A DNA stretch of 64,000 nt from Paenibacillus catalpae (GTDB lineage: Bacteria > Bacillota > Bacilli > Paenibacillales > Paenibacillaceae): positions 503,957 through 567,956 of the forward strand of contig NZ_FOMT01000005.1 of NCBI RefSeq assembly GCF_900112695.1, in the 5' to 3' direction. The notes under the pieces are model-generated. The model made no database searches. It was not told the origin of the DNA and saw only the letters and a program-made list of their open reading frames with translations. Positions 9,127 through 17,842 of the stretch are shown one piece after another (positions within the stretch are counted from its first letter, which is position 1; each line of letters begins with the position of its first letter). Both the position numbers and the translations under genes were made by a program.

Positions 9127-10287
9127 TTATTTGACCAGCTTAGCCCGTACAATCAGGCAGTCATGTGCCGGCACTACCGGAGCGAACCGTTCCCTGAACA
9201 CCCCAAGCTCCTTATGCTCCCAGCAATCATACAGGGATAAGGAGAATCCGGAGGCATAAGGAAGACCGATATCCCAGAATTGCAGCGACAGCTCCCGCTG
9301 ATTGTCGCTAAGATTGAAGAAGCCGATAGCCACGTCGCCGTCTGTCAGTACTTTGACCAGCATAAAGACATCTTCGTTATGGAACCATTGCGGCTCCGGC
9401 TTGATCCGGTAAGCTCCGCGGCTTTCGATATCCTGATTGATGGCGATCAGATCCGGGTTCAGCAGTATATCTTTGGTCACTTGATTAGCCGTGCGGATAT
9501 CGCAGCCAATCATGAGCGGAGATCCCATTAAGCTCCATAATGAGAAATGAGTCTTGTATTCACTGTCATTGCAGCCGCCTATCTTGCTGCCGATAAACGA
9601 GTTGTTGCTGCCGCCGTACATACCGACAATGAGCATATCCATATCATTATGGCAGAAGGAGCCGGTGTAACATTCCTTGTCCAGCTGTGAAAGGGCCAAA
9701 TTTTTGACAGAGTCCCAGTGATCCTGAATATCGCCCGTTGACCGGTACATATGGGCACCTGACTCGCGTATCCACTGGTAGACATTATCCTCGCCCCAAT
9801 TGCAGGCAGAGAAGAGAATCTCCCGTCCGCTGTTTTTAAGGGCAAGGCTCATTCGCTTATACAGCAATTCTCCCGAAATATGCCGGGGTTTGAAGCAATA
9901 ATCGTACTTCAAATAATCGACGCCCCATTCAGCGAATAATTGGGCATCTTGAAATTCATGTTCGAAGCTGCCGGGAAAGCCTGCGCAGGTATGGGTGCCT
10001 ACGCATGAATACATCCCGAATTTCAAGCCTTTCGAGTGGATATAATCGGCGAGTGCTTTCATCCCGCTTGGAAACTTGGCAGGATCAGCAACAAGATTCC
10101 CCTGCTGGTCACGCTGCTTCAGGCTCCAGCAATCATCAATGACGATATATTCATAACCTGCAGCCTTGTATCCATCCGATTCGAATCGATCGGCAACATC
10201 CCGGATCAACTGTTCATTGATGTCCCAGGTAAAAGTGTTCCATGAATTCCATCCCATAGCGGGAGTAAGGCCAAGCTGCTTGTCCAT
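9127..10287 (-). CDS. GH27 alpha-galactosidase
   Basis: This 386-residue enzyme of glycoside hydrolase family 27 removes terminal alpha-1,6- or alpha-1,4-linked galactose. The N-terminus carries the family signature LTPAMGWNSWN. The predicted nucleophile is Asp129 in YLKYDYC and the acid/base is Asp186 in RSTGDIQDHW; the sugar-binding IDDCW motif lies at 50-54. A beta-sandwich C-terminal domain fills the last 90 residues. There is no signal peptide, so it should act on imported oligosaccharides in the cytoplasm. It is transcribed opposite to the flanking genes from the 289-base divergent region, and its stop codon abuts the start of a 66-residue Cys-pair protein. Beta-L-arabinopyranosidase activity occurs in this family and cannot be excluded. 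Confidence 0.93.
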   Translation of the reverse strand: MDKQLGLTPAMGWNSWNTFTWDINEQLIRDVADRFESDGYKAAGYEYIVIDDCWSLKQRDQQGNLVADPAKFPSGMKALADYIHSKGLKFGMYSCVGTHTCAGFPGSFEHEFQDAQLFAEWGVDYLKYDYCFKPRHISGELLYKRMSLALKNSGREILFSACNWGEDNVYQWIRESGAHMYRSTGDIQDHWDSVKNLALSQLDKECYTGSFCHNDMDMLIVGMYGGSNNSFIGSKIGGCNDSEYKTHFSLWSLMGSPLMIGCDIRTANQVTKDILLNPDLIAINQDIESRGAYRIKPEPQWFHNEDVFMLVKVLTDGDVAIGFFNLSDNQRELSLQFWDIGLPYASGFSLSLYDCWEHKELGVFRERFAPVVPAHDCLIVRAKLVK

Positions 10288-10576
10288 TAGCTGTACATCC
10301 TCTCTTGTACCTGCCGAAAACGGCTGGATTTGAAGTAATAAATAGCTCGTTTGTATTTAAACATATGATTCTTGCAGCAGCCTATAGCCTGACGTTGCTT
10401 GGATATGGATAATTGTTGTTTTTGCTTAAGCTATGTTACTGAACAGCCAGCAATCTATAACTTGACGGGTAATAGAGCCGCAATCCGGCAGGTTGCTCAT
10501 GCTGACCGCGAGAGCTAAACTTTCCTTGTTGCGCCAATAACGAAGCGATAGCTATATCATTAGCAGGAGGAAACTA

Positions 10577-12769
10577 ATGTCCATCATGGATCAACTGCCT
10601 GAGCAGTTGCGGAAACAGATGACGGGAGAATTACTGCTTAGCGTGAAGACTGATCTTCTGCCTGACGGCCGCTTCGGAGAGCAATGGCTGGCAGTGACAG
10701 ACCGGGACATCAGGATTTGGCAGAAGGATGGTTCGCCGGCTATGAAGTTTGCAGTAAGTGAATTGAAAGCAGCACGTGCTGTCGGAGCGGTAGGAGGCGG
10801 CACGCTGCTAGTAGACACCTTGGATTGTCCCGTCGTAATAGCCCGTTATACGGCAGCGATGACGCCGGTATTTAACTTTGCGGCAAAGCTGATCAGTGCG
10901 CTTGCGAAGAGTGAAGAGCTGCCCGTATTATCGGAGCGTGATATTCCTAAGCAGTGTCCAACCTGCGGCAATCCGCTTCATGAAGGCACGAATGTTTGTC
11001 AGCTGTGCATGAACAGCGGTAAAGCAGCTGCCCGGATGCTTCGCTACGCCAAGCCGTATAAAGGTCAATTGGCAGTTGCAGCCTGCATGCTAATTCTGAC
11101 CACACTTGTCGAACTGGTTCCGCCTTATTTGACAAAAGTCATTATCGATGATGTGCTTCAGGCTCGGAATTTGGGCTCTACTTTATTGTTTCTTATTCTC
11201 GGATTAGGGGTTACAACCTTGATGCTGTCGGCCATGCAGACGGTAAGAGGATACATCGGCGTATGGGTTGGCTCTAAGCTGATGGGGGATCTCCGCAAGG
11301 ATATATATGGTTCTTTGATGCGTCTTTCCATCTCCTTCTTCGACCGCCGACAAACCTCGCAGTTTATCGGCCGCGTGAACAGCGACTCGGAAGCCATGCG
11401 GCAGTTCATGACAGATGGGGTCGTCTTTGTATGCGGAGAGTCTTTACGCATTGTGGCGATATTCGTCATTATGCTGAGCCTGGATTGGAAGCTGTCGCTG
11501 TTTGCTTTGCTGCCCGTACCGGTCATGATCGCAGTGTCGATGACGATCTGGCCCAAGATTGGGCGCCGCTGGTACCAGCAATGGCGATCCATCTTCCGCC
11601 TGAATACGCTGGTTGGCGATTCCTTGCAGGGTATCCGCGTCGTTAAAGCATTTGGCCGAGAGCGGGAGGAGATGACCCGTTATGCAAATGCCAATGTTGA
11701 AGTTGTACGGAACAATATCCGGATGGAGGGATTATGGCAGTTCATGTTCCCGGCTTTTAATTTTATTGCGGGAATAGGGACGCTGCTTATCTGGTTTAAC
11801 GGCGGAAACAAGGTTCTGCATGAGGATATGCAGCTTGGCGTTCTAATGGCTCTTGTTGCTTACCTCGGCATGTTGTTTGGACCGTTGCAATGGGTCAGTC
11901 AAATGATCAACTGGGCAAGCAATGCCATGGCTGCCGCCCATCGGGTATTTGAGATCATGGATACTCCGTCGGAAGTGCCGGAAGCGAACCGGCCGGTCCC
12001 ACTTGGCACTATTCAAGGCATGGTTAGATTTGATAAAGTCACCTATGGCTATGAGAAGCATCATCCTGTATTGAAAGAAATAGATCTTCAGGTGAAGCAA
12101 GGCGAGATGATTGGCCTCGTGGGGCATTCCGGAGCAGGCAAGTCGACGTTCATTAATCTGATCTGCCGGTTCTATGATACGGATGAAGGAGATATCTATA
12201 TCGACGGTATCTCCATCCGCCAGATCAGCCAATCGGATTTGCGGAAGCAGATCGGAGTCGTGCTTCAGGAAACGTTCCTGTTCGACGGGTCCATAGCCGA
12301 TAATATCGCGTATTCGAAACCGGACGCTTCACCTGAAGAGATTATGCGCGCAGCCAAAATTGCAAACGCGCATGAATTTATTGTCCGTTTGCCGGACGGC
12401 TATGATACGCGTGTAGGAGAACGCGGGCATAAGCTTTCCGGCGGTGAAAAGCAGCGTGTAGCAATAGCAAGGGCCATTATTCATGATCCTCGCATTCTGA
12501 TTCTGGATGAAGCGACGGCATCGGTCGATACGGAAACGGAACAGCAGATTCAGGAGGCGATCTCCCGGCTCATCCAAGGGCGGACCACATTCGCCATCGC
12601 TCACCGTCTGTCTACTCTCCGCAATGCGGACCGGCTGGTCGTATTGGACCATGGCAAAATTGTTGAGGTCGGTACGCATGAAGAGCTGCTAGGCAAGGAA
12701 AAAGGTTTTTACCGCAAGCTTGTTGATGCGCAGAAAGAGCTGTCCCAAATTAAGGGGGTAGAGGGCTGA
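10577..12769 (+). CDS. ABC exporter half-transporter with N-terminal PH-like and zinc-ribbon region
   Basis: This 730-residue protein is a type-I ABC exporter subunit. The first ~125 residues form a soluble beta-rich domain, then a CPTCGNPL...CQLC zinc-ribbon (about 133-152) leads into six transmembrane helices (about 165-440). The ATPase domain has Walker A GHSGAGKST, signature LSGGEKQR and Walker B ILILDEATASVD. The N-terminal extension is unusual, because most half-transporters start at the membrane domain. The ATG has a GCAGGAGG ribosome site. The gene overlaps the next by one base (TGATG), so the DUF1854 protein is translationally coupled and probably works with it. The exported substrate is unknown. 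In other bacteria such ABC/DUF1854 pairs have been linked to cyanophycin loci, but no cyanophycin gene is present here. Confidence 0.9.
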   Translation: MSIMDQLPEQLRKQMTGELLLSVKTDLLPDGRFGEQWLAVTDRDIRIWQKDGSPAMKFAVSELKAARAVGAVGGGTLLVDTLDCPVVIARYTAAMTPVFNFAAKLISALAKSEELPVLSERDIPKQCPTCGNPLHEGTNVCQLCMNSGKAAARMLRYAKPYKGQLAVAACMLILTTLVELVPPYLTKVIIDDVLQARNLGSTLLFLILGLGVTTLMLSAMQTVRGYIGVWVGSKLMGDLRKDIYGSLMRLSISFFDRRQTSQFIGRVNSDSEAMRQFMTDGVVFVCGESLRIVAIFVIMLSLDWKLSLFALLPVPVMIAVSMTIWPKIGRRWYQQWRSIFRLNTLVGDSLQGIRVVKAFGREREEMTRYANANVEVVRNNIRMEGLWQFMFPAFNFIAGIGTLLIWFNGGNKVLHEDMQLGVLMALVAYLGMLFGPLQWVSQMINWASNAMAAAHRVFEIMDTPSEVPEANRPVPLGTIQGMVRFDKVTYGYEKHHPVLKEIDLQVKQGEMIGLVGHSGAGKSTFINLICRFYDTDEGDIYIDGISIRQISQSDLRKQIGVVLQETFLFDGSIADNIAYSKPDASPEEIMRAAKIANAHEFIVRLPDGYDTRVGERGHKLSGGEKQRVAIARAIIHDPRILILDEATASVDTETEQQIQEAISRLIQGRTTFAIAHRLSTLRNADRLVVLDHGKIVEVGTHEELLGKEKGFYRKLVDAQKELSQIKGVEG

Positions 12770-13266
12770 TGTCAGGCCGTTATGATATCCGGCTGTTCAA
12801 GCCGGAAGAGATCTACTTCAGCCGGGGCAAGGGCGGTGTACTGCAAGGCGTGGTAGACGGCAAACCTTACGAAGAACTTGTTATCTTCCGGACATTTCCG
12901 TTTCGCTACGCTTCCGAGTACATCTCGGTTAGAACGACTGGCGGGGAAGAGCTTGGCATCATCCGCGACATTGCGGAATTGTCCGCTGAATGCGCAGCTG
13001 AGCTGGACAAGGAGCTTCAGTTCCGATATTTTCTGCCAAAGGTACACCGTGTAGCCAGCGTGAAGTTTAAATCGGATTTATGGATCTGGGAGCTTGAGAC
13101 CCATCTCGGCGAAACCCGGCTGACGATGAGAAATTTGCACGAGCATCTTCAATTTCCGGGAGGCAACCGAATCGTTCTGACGGATATGCACGGTAAACGC
13201 TGTGAGATTACGGACTGGCATATCCTTGATGCCCACAGCAGGCGACAACTGGAAGACGTCCTATAA
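12769..13266 (+). CDS. DUF1854 family protein, partner of the preceding ABC exporter
   Basis: This 165-residue soluble protein matches the DUF1854 pattern: an N-terminal YDIRLFKPEE start, a central FPFRYASEYISV segment, a DIAELSAECAAELDKELQFRYF block and a C-terminal DWHILDAHSRRQLEDVL. It has no signal peptide or membrane helix, so it probably sits on the cytoplasmic face. Its ATG overlaps the TGA of the ABC exporter, which fits a fixed partnership. The biochemical function is not known; a role in substrate loading or exporter regulation is an inference from the conserved pairing. The family assignment is from sequence recall, not a search. Confidence 0.8.
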   Translation: MSGRYDIRLFKPEEIYFSRGKGGVLQGVVDGKPYEELVIFRTFPFRYASEYISVRTTGGEELGIIRDIAELSAECAAELDKELQFRYFLPKVHRVASVKFKSDLWIWELETHLGETRLTMRNLHEHLQFPGGNRIVLTDMHGKRCEITDWHILDAHSRRQLEDVL

Positions 13267-13300
13267 ATCTATTAAATAGCAATGGAGAGGGGAACTGCAC

Positions 13301-14812
13301 ATGAGCAGCATCGTTATTACAAACCCTATTATTTGGGCGGACATACCGGATATTGATATGATTCGCGTAGGAGACGCCTTTTATATGGTGAGCACCAGCA
13401 TGCACTCCATGCCCGGCTGTCCCATTATGAAATCTATAAATTTAAAGGATTGGGAGATCGTAAATTACGTATTTGATACGTTCGAAGACAATGATGCCCA
13501 CAATCTGGCGGATGGCAAAGGGATTTACGGGAAGGGCTCATGGGCTTCCAGCCTGCGCTATCACAATGGAATCTATTATGTTTGCTTTTCTTGCAATGAT
13601 ATGCAGCAATTCTATATTTATCGGACCGAGGATATTGAGAACGGGAATTGGGAGCGCTCCGTGATCAAGGGTCTGTTGCACGACCCGGCTCTGCTTTTTG
13701 ACGAAGACCGCGTCTTTGTATTCAGCGGCAACGGGAATATTTATATTACCGAATTAACAGCAGACGCTTCCGAAATCAAGCCTGACGGAATTCGCCAGCT
13801 GCTGCTTGAAGGGGAACGGGATGGCATTGGCCTGCGAATTGAAGGCTGTCATGCTTATAAGCTGAACGGCTATTATTATTTGTTTTTCATCGATTGGCCG
13901 CAAACCGGGCATGGACGCCGCAGAGAGCTGTGCTACCGCTCGAAGGAGCTGCTTGGACCTTATGAATATAAAGTGATGCTGGACGATGACCTCGGTTATC
14001 ACAACAAGGGCGTTGCGCAAGGCGGAATTATCGACACACCGTCCGGTGAATGGTATGCCTTTTTATTCCAAGATCATGACGCGGTCGGACGGATTCCGTG
14101 CATCCTGCCTATGACTTGGCAGGATGGTTGGCCGGTAATTGAGGGCGGCGGCAAAACGCCGGTGTCCTTCGAGGCAAACCTGCCCGAATCTTCCTTCCAA
14201 CCGATTGTAATCAGCGATGAATTTGATTATGAAGAGAACAAGCTGGCATTGAACTGGCAGTGGAATCACAATCCGGACAACTCGCGCTGGTCGGTTACTG
14301 CCCGGCCGGGTTATCTGCGGCTTGAGACCGGTCAAATCACGGATCGCGTTGTGCTTGCCCGCAATACGCTGACCCAGCGGACGGAAGGTCCGGCCTGCAG
14401 CGGAACGGCGGTACTGGATGTATCGCATATGAAAGCAGGGGATCATGCCGGCCTTGTTGCGCTCCAAAGCCAGTACGGCACTGTTGGAATTCAAGCAGAA
14501 GACAATGGCGAGCTTTATGTCGTAATGGGGATGAACGGCGGCGACGGCAGCATGGAAACGGTGGAGAGGACTCCCTACGTCGGAAACCAGATTTATGTCA
14601 AAATTGATTTTGATTTCCGTGACAGCATCGATCTTGCGCATTTCCATTACTCGGCGGACGGTTCGGAGTGGACGCCGATCGGCCGCCCTCTGCAAATGAA
14701 ATATACGCTGGATCATTTCATGGGCTACCGGATTGGCTTGTTTAATTATGCAGCCAAACAATCCGGAGGCTACGTTGACTTTGATTTTTTCCGCTATACC
14801 AAGAAAGCTTAA
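13301..14812 (+). CDS. GH43 beta-xylosidase
   Basis: This 503-residue enzyme is a GH43 glycosidase that most likely releases xylose from the non-reducing end of xylo-oligosaccharides. The catalytic fold begins at NPIIWADIPDIDMIRVG (base Asp about residue 14), continues with LLHDPALLFDEDRVF (second Asp) and RIEGCHAYKLNGYYYLFF (acid Glu). The last ~190 residues form a concanavalin-like sandwich typical of large GH43 xylosidases (DEFDYEENKLALNWQWNHNP start). There is no signal peptide, so it should be cytoplasmic. An AGAGGGG site precedes the ATG. It follows the DUF1854 gene by 34 bases and precedes a cytoplasmic GH10 enzyme by 40, so the three may be one transcript. Arabinofuranosidase activity is possible. 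Confidence 0.88.
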   Translation: MSSIVITNPIIWADIPDIDMIRVGDAFYMVSTSMHSMPGCPIMKSINLKDWEIVNYVFDTFEDNDAHNLADGKGIYGKGSWASSLRYHNGIYYVCFSCNDMQQFYIYRTEDIENGNWERSVIKGLLHDPALLFDEDRVFVFSGNGNIYITELTADASEIKPDGIRQLLLEGERDGIGLRIEGCHAYKLNGYYYLFFIDWPQTGHGRRRELCYRSKELLGPYEYKVMLDDDLGYHNKGVAQGGIIDTPSGEWYAFLFQDHDAVGRIPCILPMTWQDGWPVIEGGGKTPVSFEANLPESSFQPIVISDEFDYEENKLALNWQWNHNPDNSRWSVTARPGYLRLETGQITDRVVLARNTLTQRTEGPACSGTAVLDVSHMKAGDHAGLVALQSQYGTVGIQAEDNGELYVVMGMNGGDGSMETVERTPYVGNQIYVKIDFDFRDSIDLAHFHYSADGSEWTPIGRPLQMKYTLDHFMGYRIGLFNYAAKQSGGYVDFDFFRYTKKA

Positions 14813-14852
14813 ACGATACATCGACAAATTTAAGGGAAGAGGTGCTGTAAGG

Positions 14853-15857
14853 ATGAAGGATGCAGGGAAGAAGCAAAGAGGGCTAGCCGAAGCGCTACAA
14901 AATGATTTTCTGGTTGGTGCGGCGGTCAATTCCCGGACGATTGTCAGCCAAAGCGCACTGCTGCAACAGCACTACAATAGCTTAACCGCCGAGAATGAAA
15001 TGAAGTTTGAAAGCCTTCACCCTAAGGAACATCTGTATACCTTCGAGCAAGCAGACCGGATTGCCGGCTTCGCGCGCGAGAACGGCATGAAGCTGAGGGG
15101 GCATACGCTTGTATGGCATAACCAGACTCCTGAATGGGTATTTGAGGACGGGAATGGAGGATTAGCCGGGCGCGATCTGCTGCTAGCCCGGATGAAGTCT
15201 CACATTGAGACGGTTGTACAGCGGTACAAGGATACGATCTATTGCTGGGATGTCGTGAACGAAGCGGTGACGGATGCCGGCGAAGAAACCCTGCGCCCTT
15301 CCAAATGGCTGAATGGCATTGGAGAGGATTACATCGAGCAGGCATTCCGGTTTGCGCATGAAGCCGATCCTAATGCTCTTCTGTTTTATAACGATTACAA
15401 TGAATGCAATCCCGGCAAAAGAGAAAAGATCTACTCTCTGGTAAAATCGCTGCTTGAGAACGGAGCGCCAGTTCATGGCATCGGTCTTCAGGCGCATTGG
15501 AACCTGTTTGATCCGTCTATGGATCTGATCCGGGAAGCTATCGAGCGTTATGCATCGCTTGGGTTTAAGCTACAAGTTACTGAGATGGACGTATCTATGT
15601 TCGCCTTTGATGACAGACGTACGGATCTTGCGGCACCTTCGGCAGAAATGATGCGGCTGCAGGAAGAGAGATACAAGCAATTTTTCGAGCTGTTCCGCGA
15701 ATATAAGGAGGTACTGACCAGCGTAACCTTCTGGGGGGCGGCGGATGATTATACCTGGCTTGATCACTTTCCGGTAAGAGGCAGGAAAAACTGGCCGCTC
15801 CTGTTCGATACGGAGCAGCGCCCGAAAGAAGTCGTTAAGGAGATTATTGGGCAATAG
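14853..15857 (+). CDS. Intracellular GH10 endo-xylanase
   Basis: This 334-residue single-domain GH10 enzyme hydrolyses beta-1,4-xylan chains. The acid/base is Glu137 (WDVVNEAV) and the nucleophile Glu244 (VTEMDVSM); substrate-binding motifs RGHTLVWHNQTPEW and the FWGAADDYTWL box are intact. No signal peptide or carbohydrate-binding module is present, so it probably shortens imported xylo- or aldourono-oligosaccharides inside the cell, as known for small GH10 proteins in aldouronate-utilization clusters. An in-frame start at 14733 exists, but it lies inside the upstream gene. The ATG at 14853 follows a GGAAGAGG site. It ends just before a strong terminator and directly follows the beta-xylosidase, which would act on its products. 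Confidence 0.94.
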   Translation: MKDAGKKQRGLAEALQNDFLVGAAVNSRTIVSQSALLQQHYNSLTAENEMKFESLHPKEHLYTFEQADRIAGFARENGMKLRGHTLVWHNQTPEWVFEDGNGGLAGRDLLLARMKSHIETVVQRYKDTIYCWDVVNEAVTDAGEETLRPSKWLNGIGEDYIEQAFRFAHEADPNALLFYNDYNECNPGKREKIYSLVKSLLENGAPVHGIGLQAHWNLFDPSMDLIREAIERYASLGFKLQVTEMDVSMFAFDDRRTDLAAPSAEMMRLQEERYKQFFELFREYKEVLTSVTFWGAADDYTWLDHFPVRGRKNWPLLFDTEQRPKEVVKEIIGQ

Positions 15858-15872
15858 AAAGCAGGGCAGAGT

Positions 15873-15905
15873 AAAGCGTGTTCCAATGGGAACGTGCTTT
15901 TTTTG
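15873..15905 (+). terminator. Rho-independent terminator after the intracellular xylanase
   Basis: AAAGCGTGTTCC pairs with GGAACGTGCTTT over 12 positions (two G-T pairs) around an AATG loop, followed by a T run. Confidence 0.9.
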
Positions 15906-16043
15906 TTTCAATAAGTGTTTGGCACATTCTATACCTTGGCGGGTGTTAAACCAAAAGACGACAGGTTGTTGCCTCTTTCCGTTAGCACTACACTTTTGAA
16001 AGAAGGAAGAAATAGCGGCTGTAATAGGGAAAGGGGAAGAATC

Positions 16044-16781
16044 ATGCCGGCCATGCAGGCAGAACAGACAGAAACAAGCGGAGAAACACTGCTAAAGGCA
16101 ACAGATATAAAGCGGGTATTCGGGAAAGGGAATGCCGGAGTTACGGCTCTGTCGGATATCCGCCTCGATATTCCAGCCGGCTCCATGGTGGCGCTGAAAG
16201 GGCGTTCGGGCTCCGGCAAAACAACCTTGTTAAATATTTTATGCGCGCTCGATGAGCCCACAGAGGGTCAGGTTTTTTTTCGGGGGAAGGAAATTACCGG
16301 ATTACCGGCCAAAGAGAGGAACGCTCTGCGCCGCAAGGAGATCGGACTTGTCTTCCAGTCGTTTGGACTGATCCCGCTTATGTCTGCTTATGAGAATGTG
16401 GAGTTTGGACTCCGGATTGCAGGAGCACCGGTGAAAGGGAACCGGGAAGCTGCAGAACGGGCGCTTGAACGGGTAGGCATGCGGGAGCGGATGAAGCATC
16501 GTCCGATGGAGTTGTCAGGAGGAGAGCAGCAGCGGGTGGCCATTGCGCGTGCCATTGCGCATGAACCTGCGCTTCTGATCGCAGACGAGCCGACTGCGGA
16601 ATTAGACAGCCGAATGGGCTTGCAGGTGATGCGGGTATTCAGGGATCTGGTTAACCGTTCCGGAATGACGATTCTGCTTACTACGCATGACCCGGGTATT
16701 ATGGAGCTCGTCGATCATGTTATTGCATTGGAGGATGGGAAAATTGTATCCGAAACAACGAATCACAAGCCTCTTATCTAG
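16044..16781 (+). CDS. MacB/LolD-type ABC ATPase
   Basis: This 245-residue ATP-binding protein has Walker A GRSGSGKTT, Q-loop VFQSFGLIP, signature LSGGEQQR and Walker B LLIADEPTAELD with the downstream LLTTHD switch. It belongs to the family that powers FtsX-like permeases (mechanotransmission rather than classical transport). The ATG at 16044 follows AAGGGGAAG; an earlier in-frame start at 15915 would run through a segment without family similarity. Its 3' end overlaps the adaptor gene, and the permease and a second ATPase follow, so this is the first gene of a four-gene exporter operon. The substrate is unknown; a peptide or cell-envelope compound is typical for the family. Confidence 0.92.
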   Translation: MPAMQAEQTETSGETLLKATDIKRVFGKGNAGVTALSDIRLDIPAGSMVALKGRSGSGKTTLLNILCALDEPTEGQVFFRGKEITGLPAKERNALRRKEIGLVFQSFGLIPLMSAYENVEFGLRIAGAPVKGNREAAERALERVGMRERMKHRPMELSGGEQQRVAIARAIAHEPALLIADEPTAELDSRMGLQVMRVFRDLVNRSGMTILLTTHDPGIMELVDHVIALEDGKIVSETTNHKPLI

Positions 16782-17796
16782 GAAGATAGCGAAGCGGGCG
16801 GCTGTCTTTGTCATTACTGCATTAACCCTGTCCGGCTGTTCTCTTCTTCCCCATGAGGAAGCGGTGCTGCAGCCTCCGCTAATTCAACCGGTACAAGAAA
16901 AGCTGGATCTTGTTGAAGTGACCCGCGGCAGCATACAGACCTCGCTAAAGGGGACGGCAACTTTCATTTCATCGAATGTGAAGACGCTCTCTTTTACGGA
17001 GTCTGGCGGTCAGATAAAATCCATTAACGTTACTCTTGGTCAGAAGGTGAAGGCAGGTGATCTACTGGCCGAGCTTGAGACGGATGATCTGGAGCTGCAG
17101 GTGCGCCTTCAAAAGCTGAATGTAGAGCGCGTGCAGTTACTGTACAGCGAGGCGGTCCGAGACGGGGCGTCCGGGACAGACAAGCGTTTGAAAGAAATTG
17201 ATCTCGAGCGGGAGCAGCTGTCGCTCCAAGCGATGGAGAGCAGGCTTCACAAATCACAGCTGTTCTCACCAATTTCTGGAACGATTATCTTCGTTGATTC
17301 CATTAAAACCGGCGACCGCGTGAATGCCTATCAAACCATCGTTACGGTGGCCGACCCCTCAAGCATGCAATTGACATATGCGGCTTCGGATGCCAAGGAT
17401 GTGCTAGGCGTGGAGGCAGGGATGCCCGTCAGTCTGAAGTACAAGGGAAAGGACTATACCGGCAAAGTGCTGCAGTCTCCATCTAACGCTCCCGTCAGCA
17501 CGGATCAGGCAAAGGCGAACAGCACTGCCGTAACCATTGTTATGGGGATCGATAATCCACCCGAAGGCATTCAAATCGGACATAGCGCCGATATGATCAT
17601 TGAACTTCAGAAACGGGAAAATGCCATCGTGCTGCCGCGTAAAGCAATCCGATCTTATATGGGACGATCCTATGTACAGGTTGCAGACGGCGAGCGCAAA
17701 AAAGAAGTGGATGTTGAGGTTGGATTAACAACCCCAACCGAGGTGGAGATCGTTAAGGGGCTTGAAGAAGGACAGAAGGTCATTCTGAACAATTGA
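16744..17796 (+). CDS. HlyD/MacA-like adaptor lipoprotein
   Basis: This protein of about 350 residues links an ABC exporter to the cell exterior. The N-terminus has a basic stretch, a hydrophobic segment and a lipobox (TLSGC), so it should be a membrane-anchored lipoprotein. A biotinyl-lipoyl-like half motif (GGQIKSINVTLGQKVKAGD) is followed by a short coiled-coil hairpin (about 115-170), the second lipoyl half (LFSPISGTIIFV) and beta-barrel domains. The TTG at 16744 is chosen because GGAGG lies nine bases upstream; ATG 16735 abuts that site and is less likely. It overlaps the ATPase gene by 38 bases and precedes the FtsX-like permease. The length and architecture match MacA-type adaptors, with a shortened hairpin as expected in a Gram-positive cell. 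Confidence 0.87.
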   Translation: MYPKQRITSLLSRKIAKRAAVFVITALTLSGCSLLPHEEAVLQPPLIQPVQEKLDLVEVTRGSIQTSLKGTATFISSNVKTLSFTESGGQIKSINVTLGQKVKAGDLLAELETDDLELQVRLQKLNVERVQLLYSEAVRDGASGTDKRLKEIDLEREQLSLQAMESRLHKSQLFSPISGTIIFVDSIKTGDRVNAYQTIVTVADPSSMQLTYAASDAKDVLGVEAGMPVSLKYKGKDYTGKVLQSPSNAPVSTDQAKANSTAVTIVMGIDNPPEGIQIGHSADMIIELQKRENAIVLPRKAIRSYMGRSYVQVADGERKKEVDVEVGLTTPTEVEIVKGLEEGQKVILNN

Positions 17797-17842
17797 CGGT
17801 ACAACGAAGCCTGATGACAGGGCGCAAGAATGAGGTGTACGC

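Noticed and set aside
10288..10576. Promoters in the divergent gap between GH27 and the ABC exporter
   Set aside because: A GATAAT-like hexamer is present, but no partner -35 box at 16-18 bases was convincing on either strand, so no site is annotated.
14063..14929. Minus-strand open frame of 288 codons
   Set aside because: It lies opposite the GH43 beta-xylosidase and the start of GH10, both with clear catalytic motifs, and its translation has no domain pattern.
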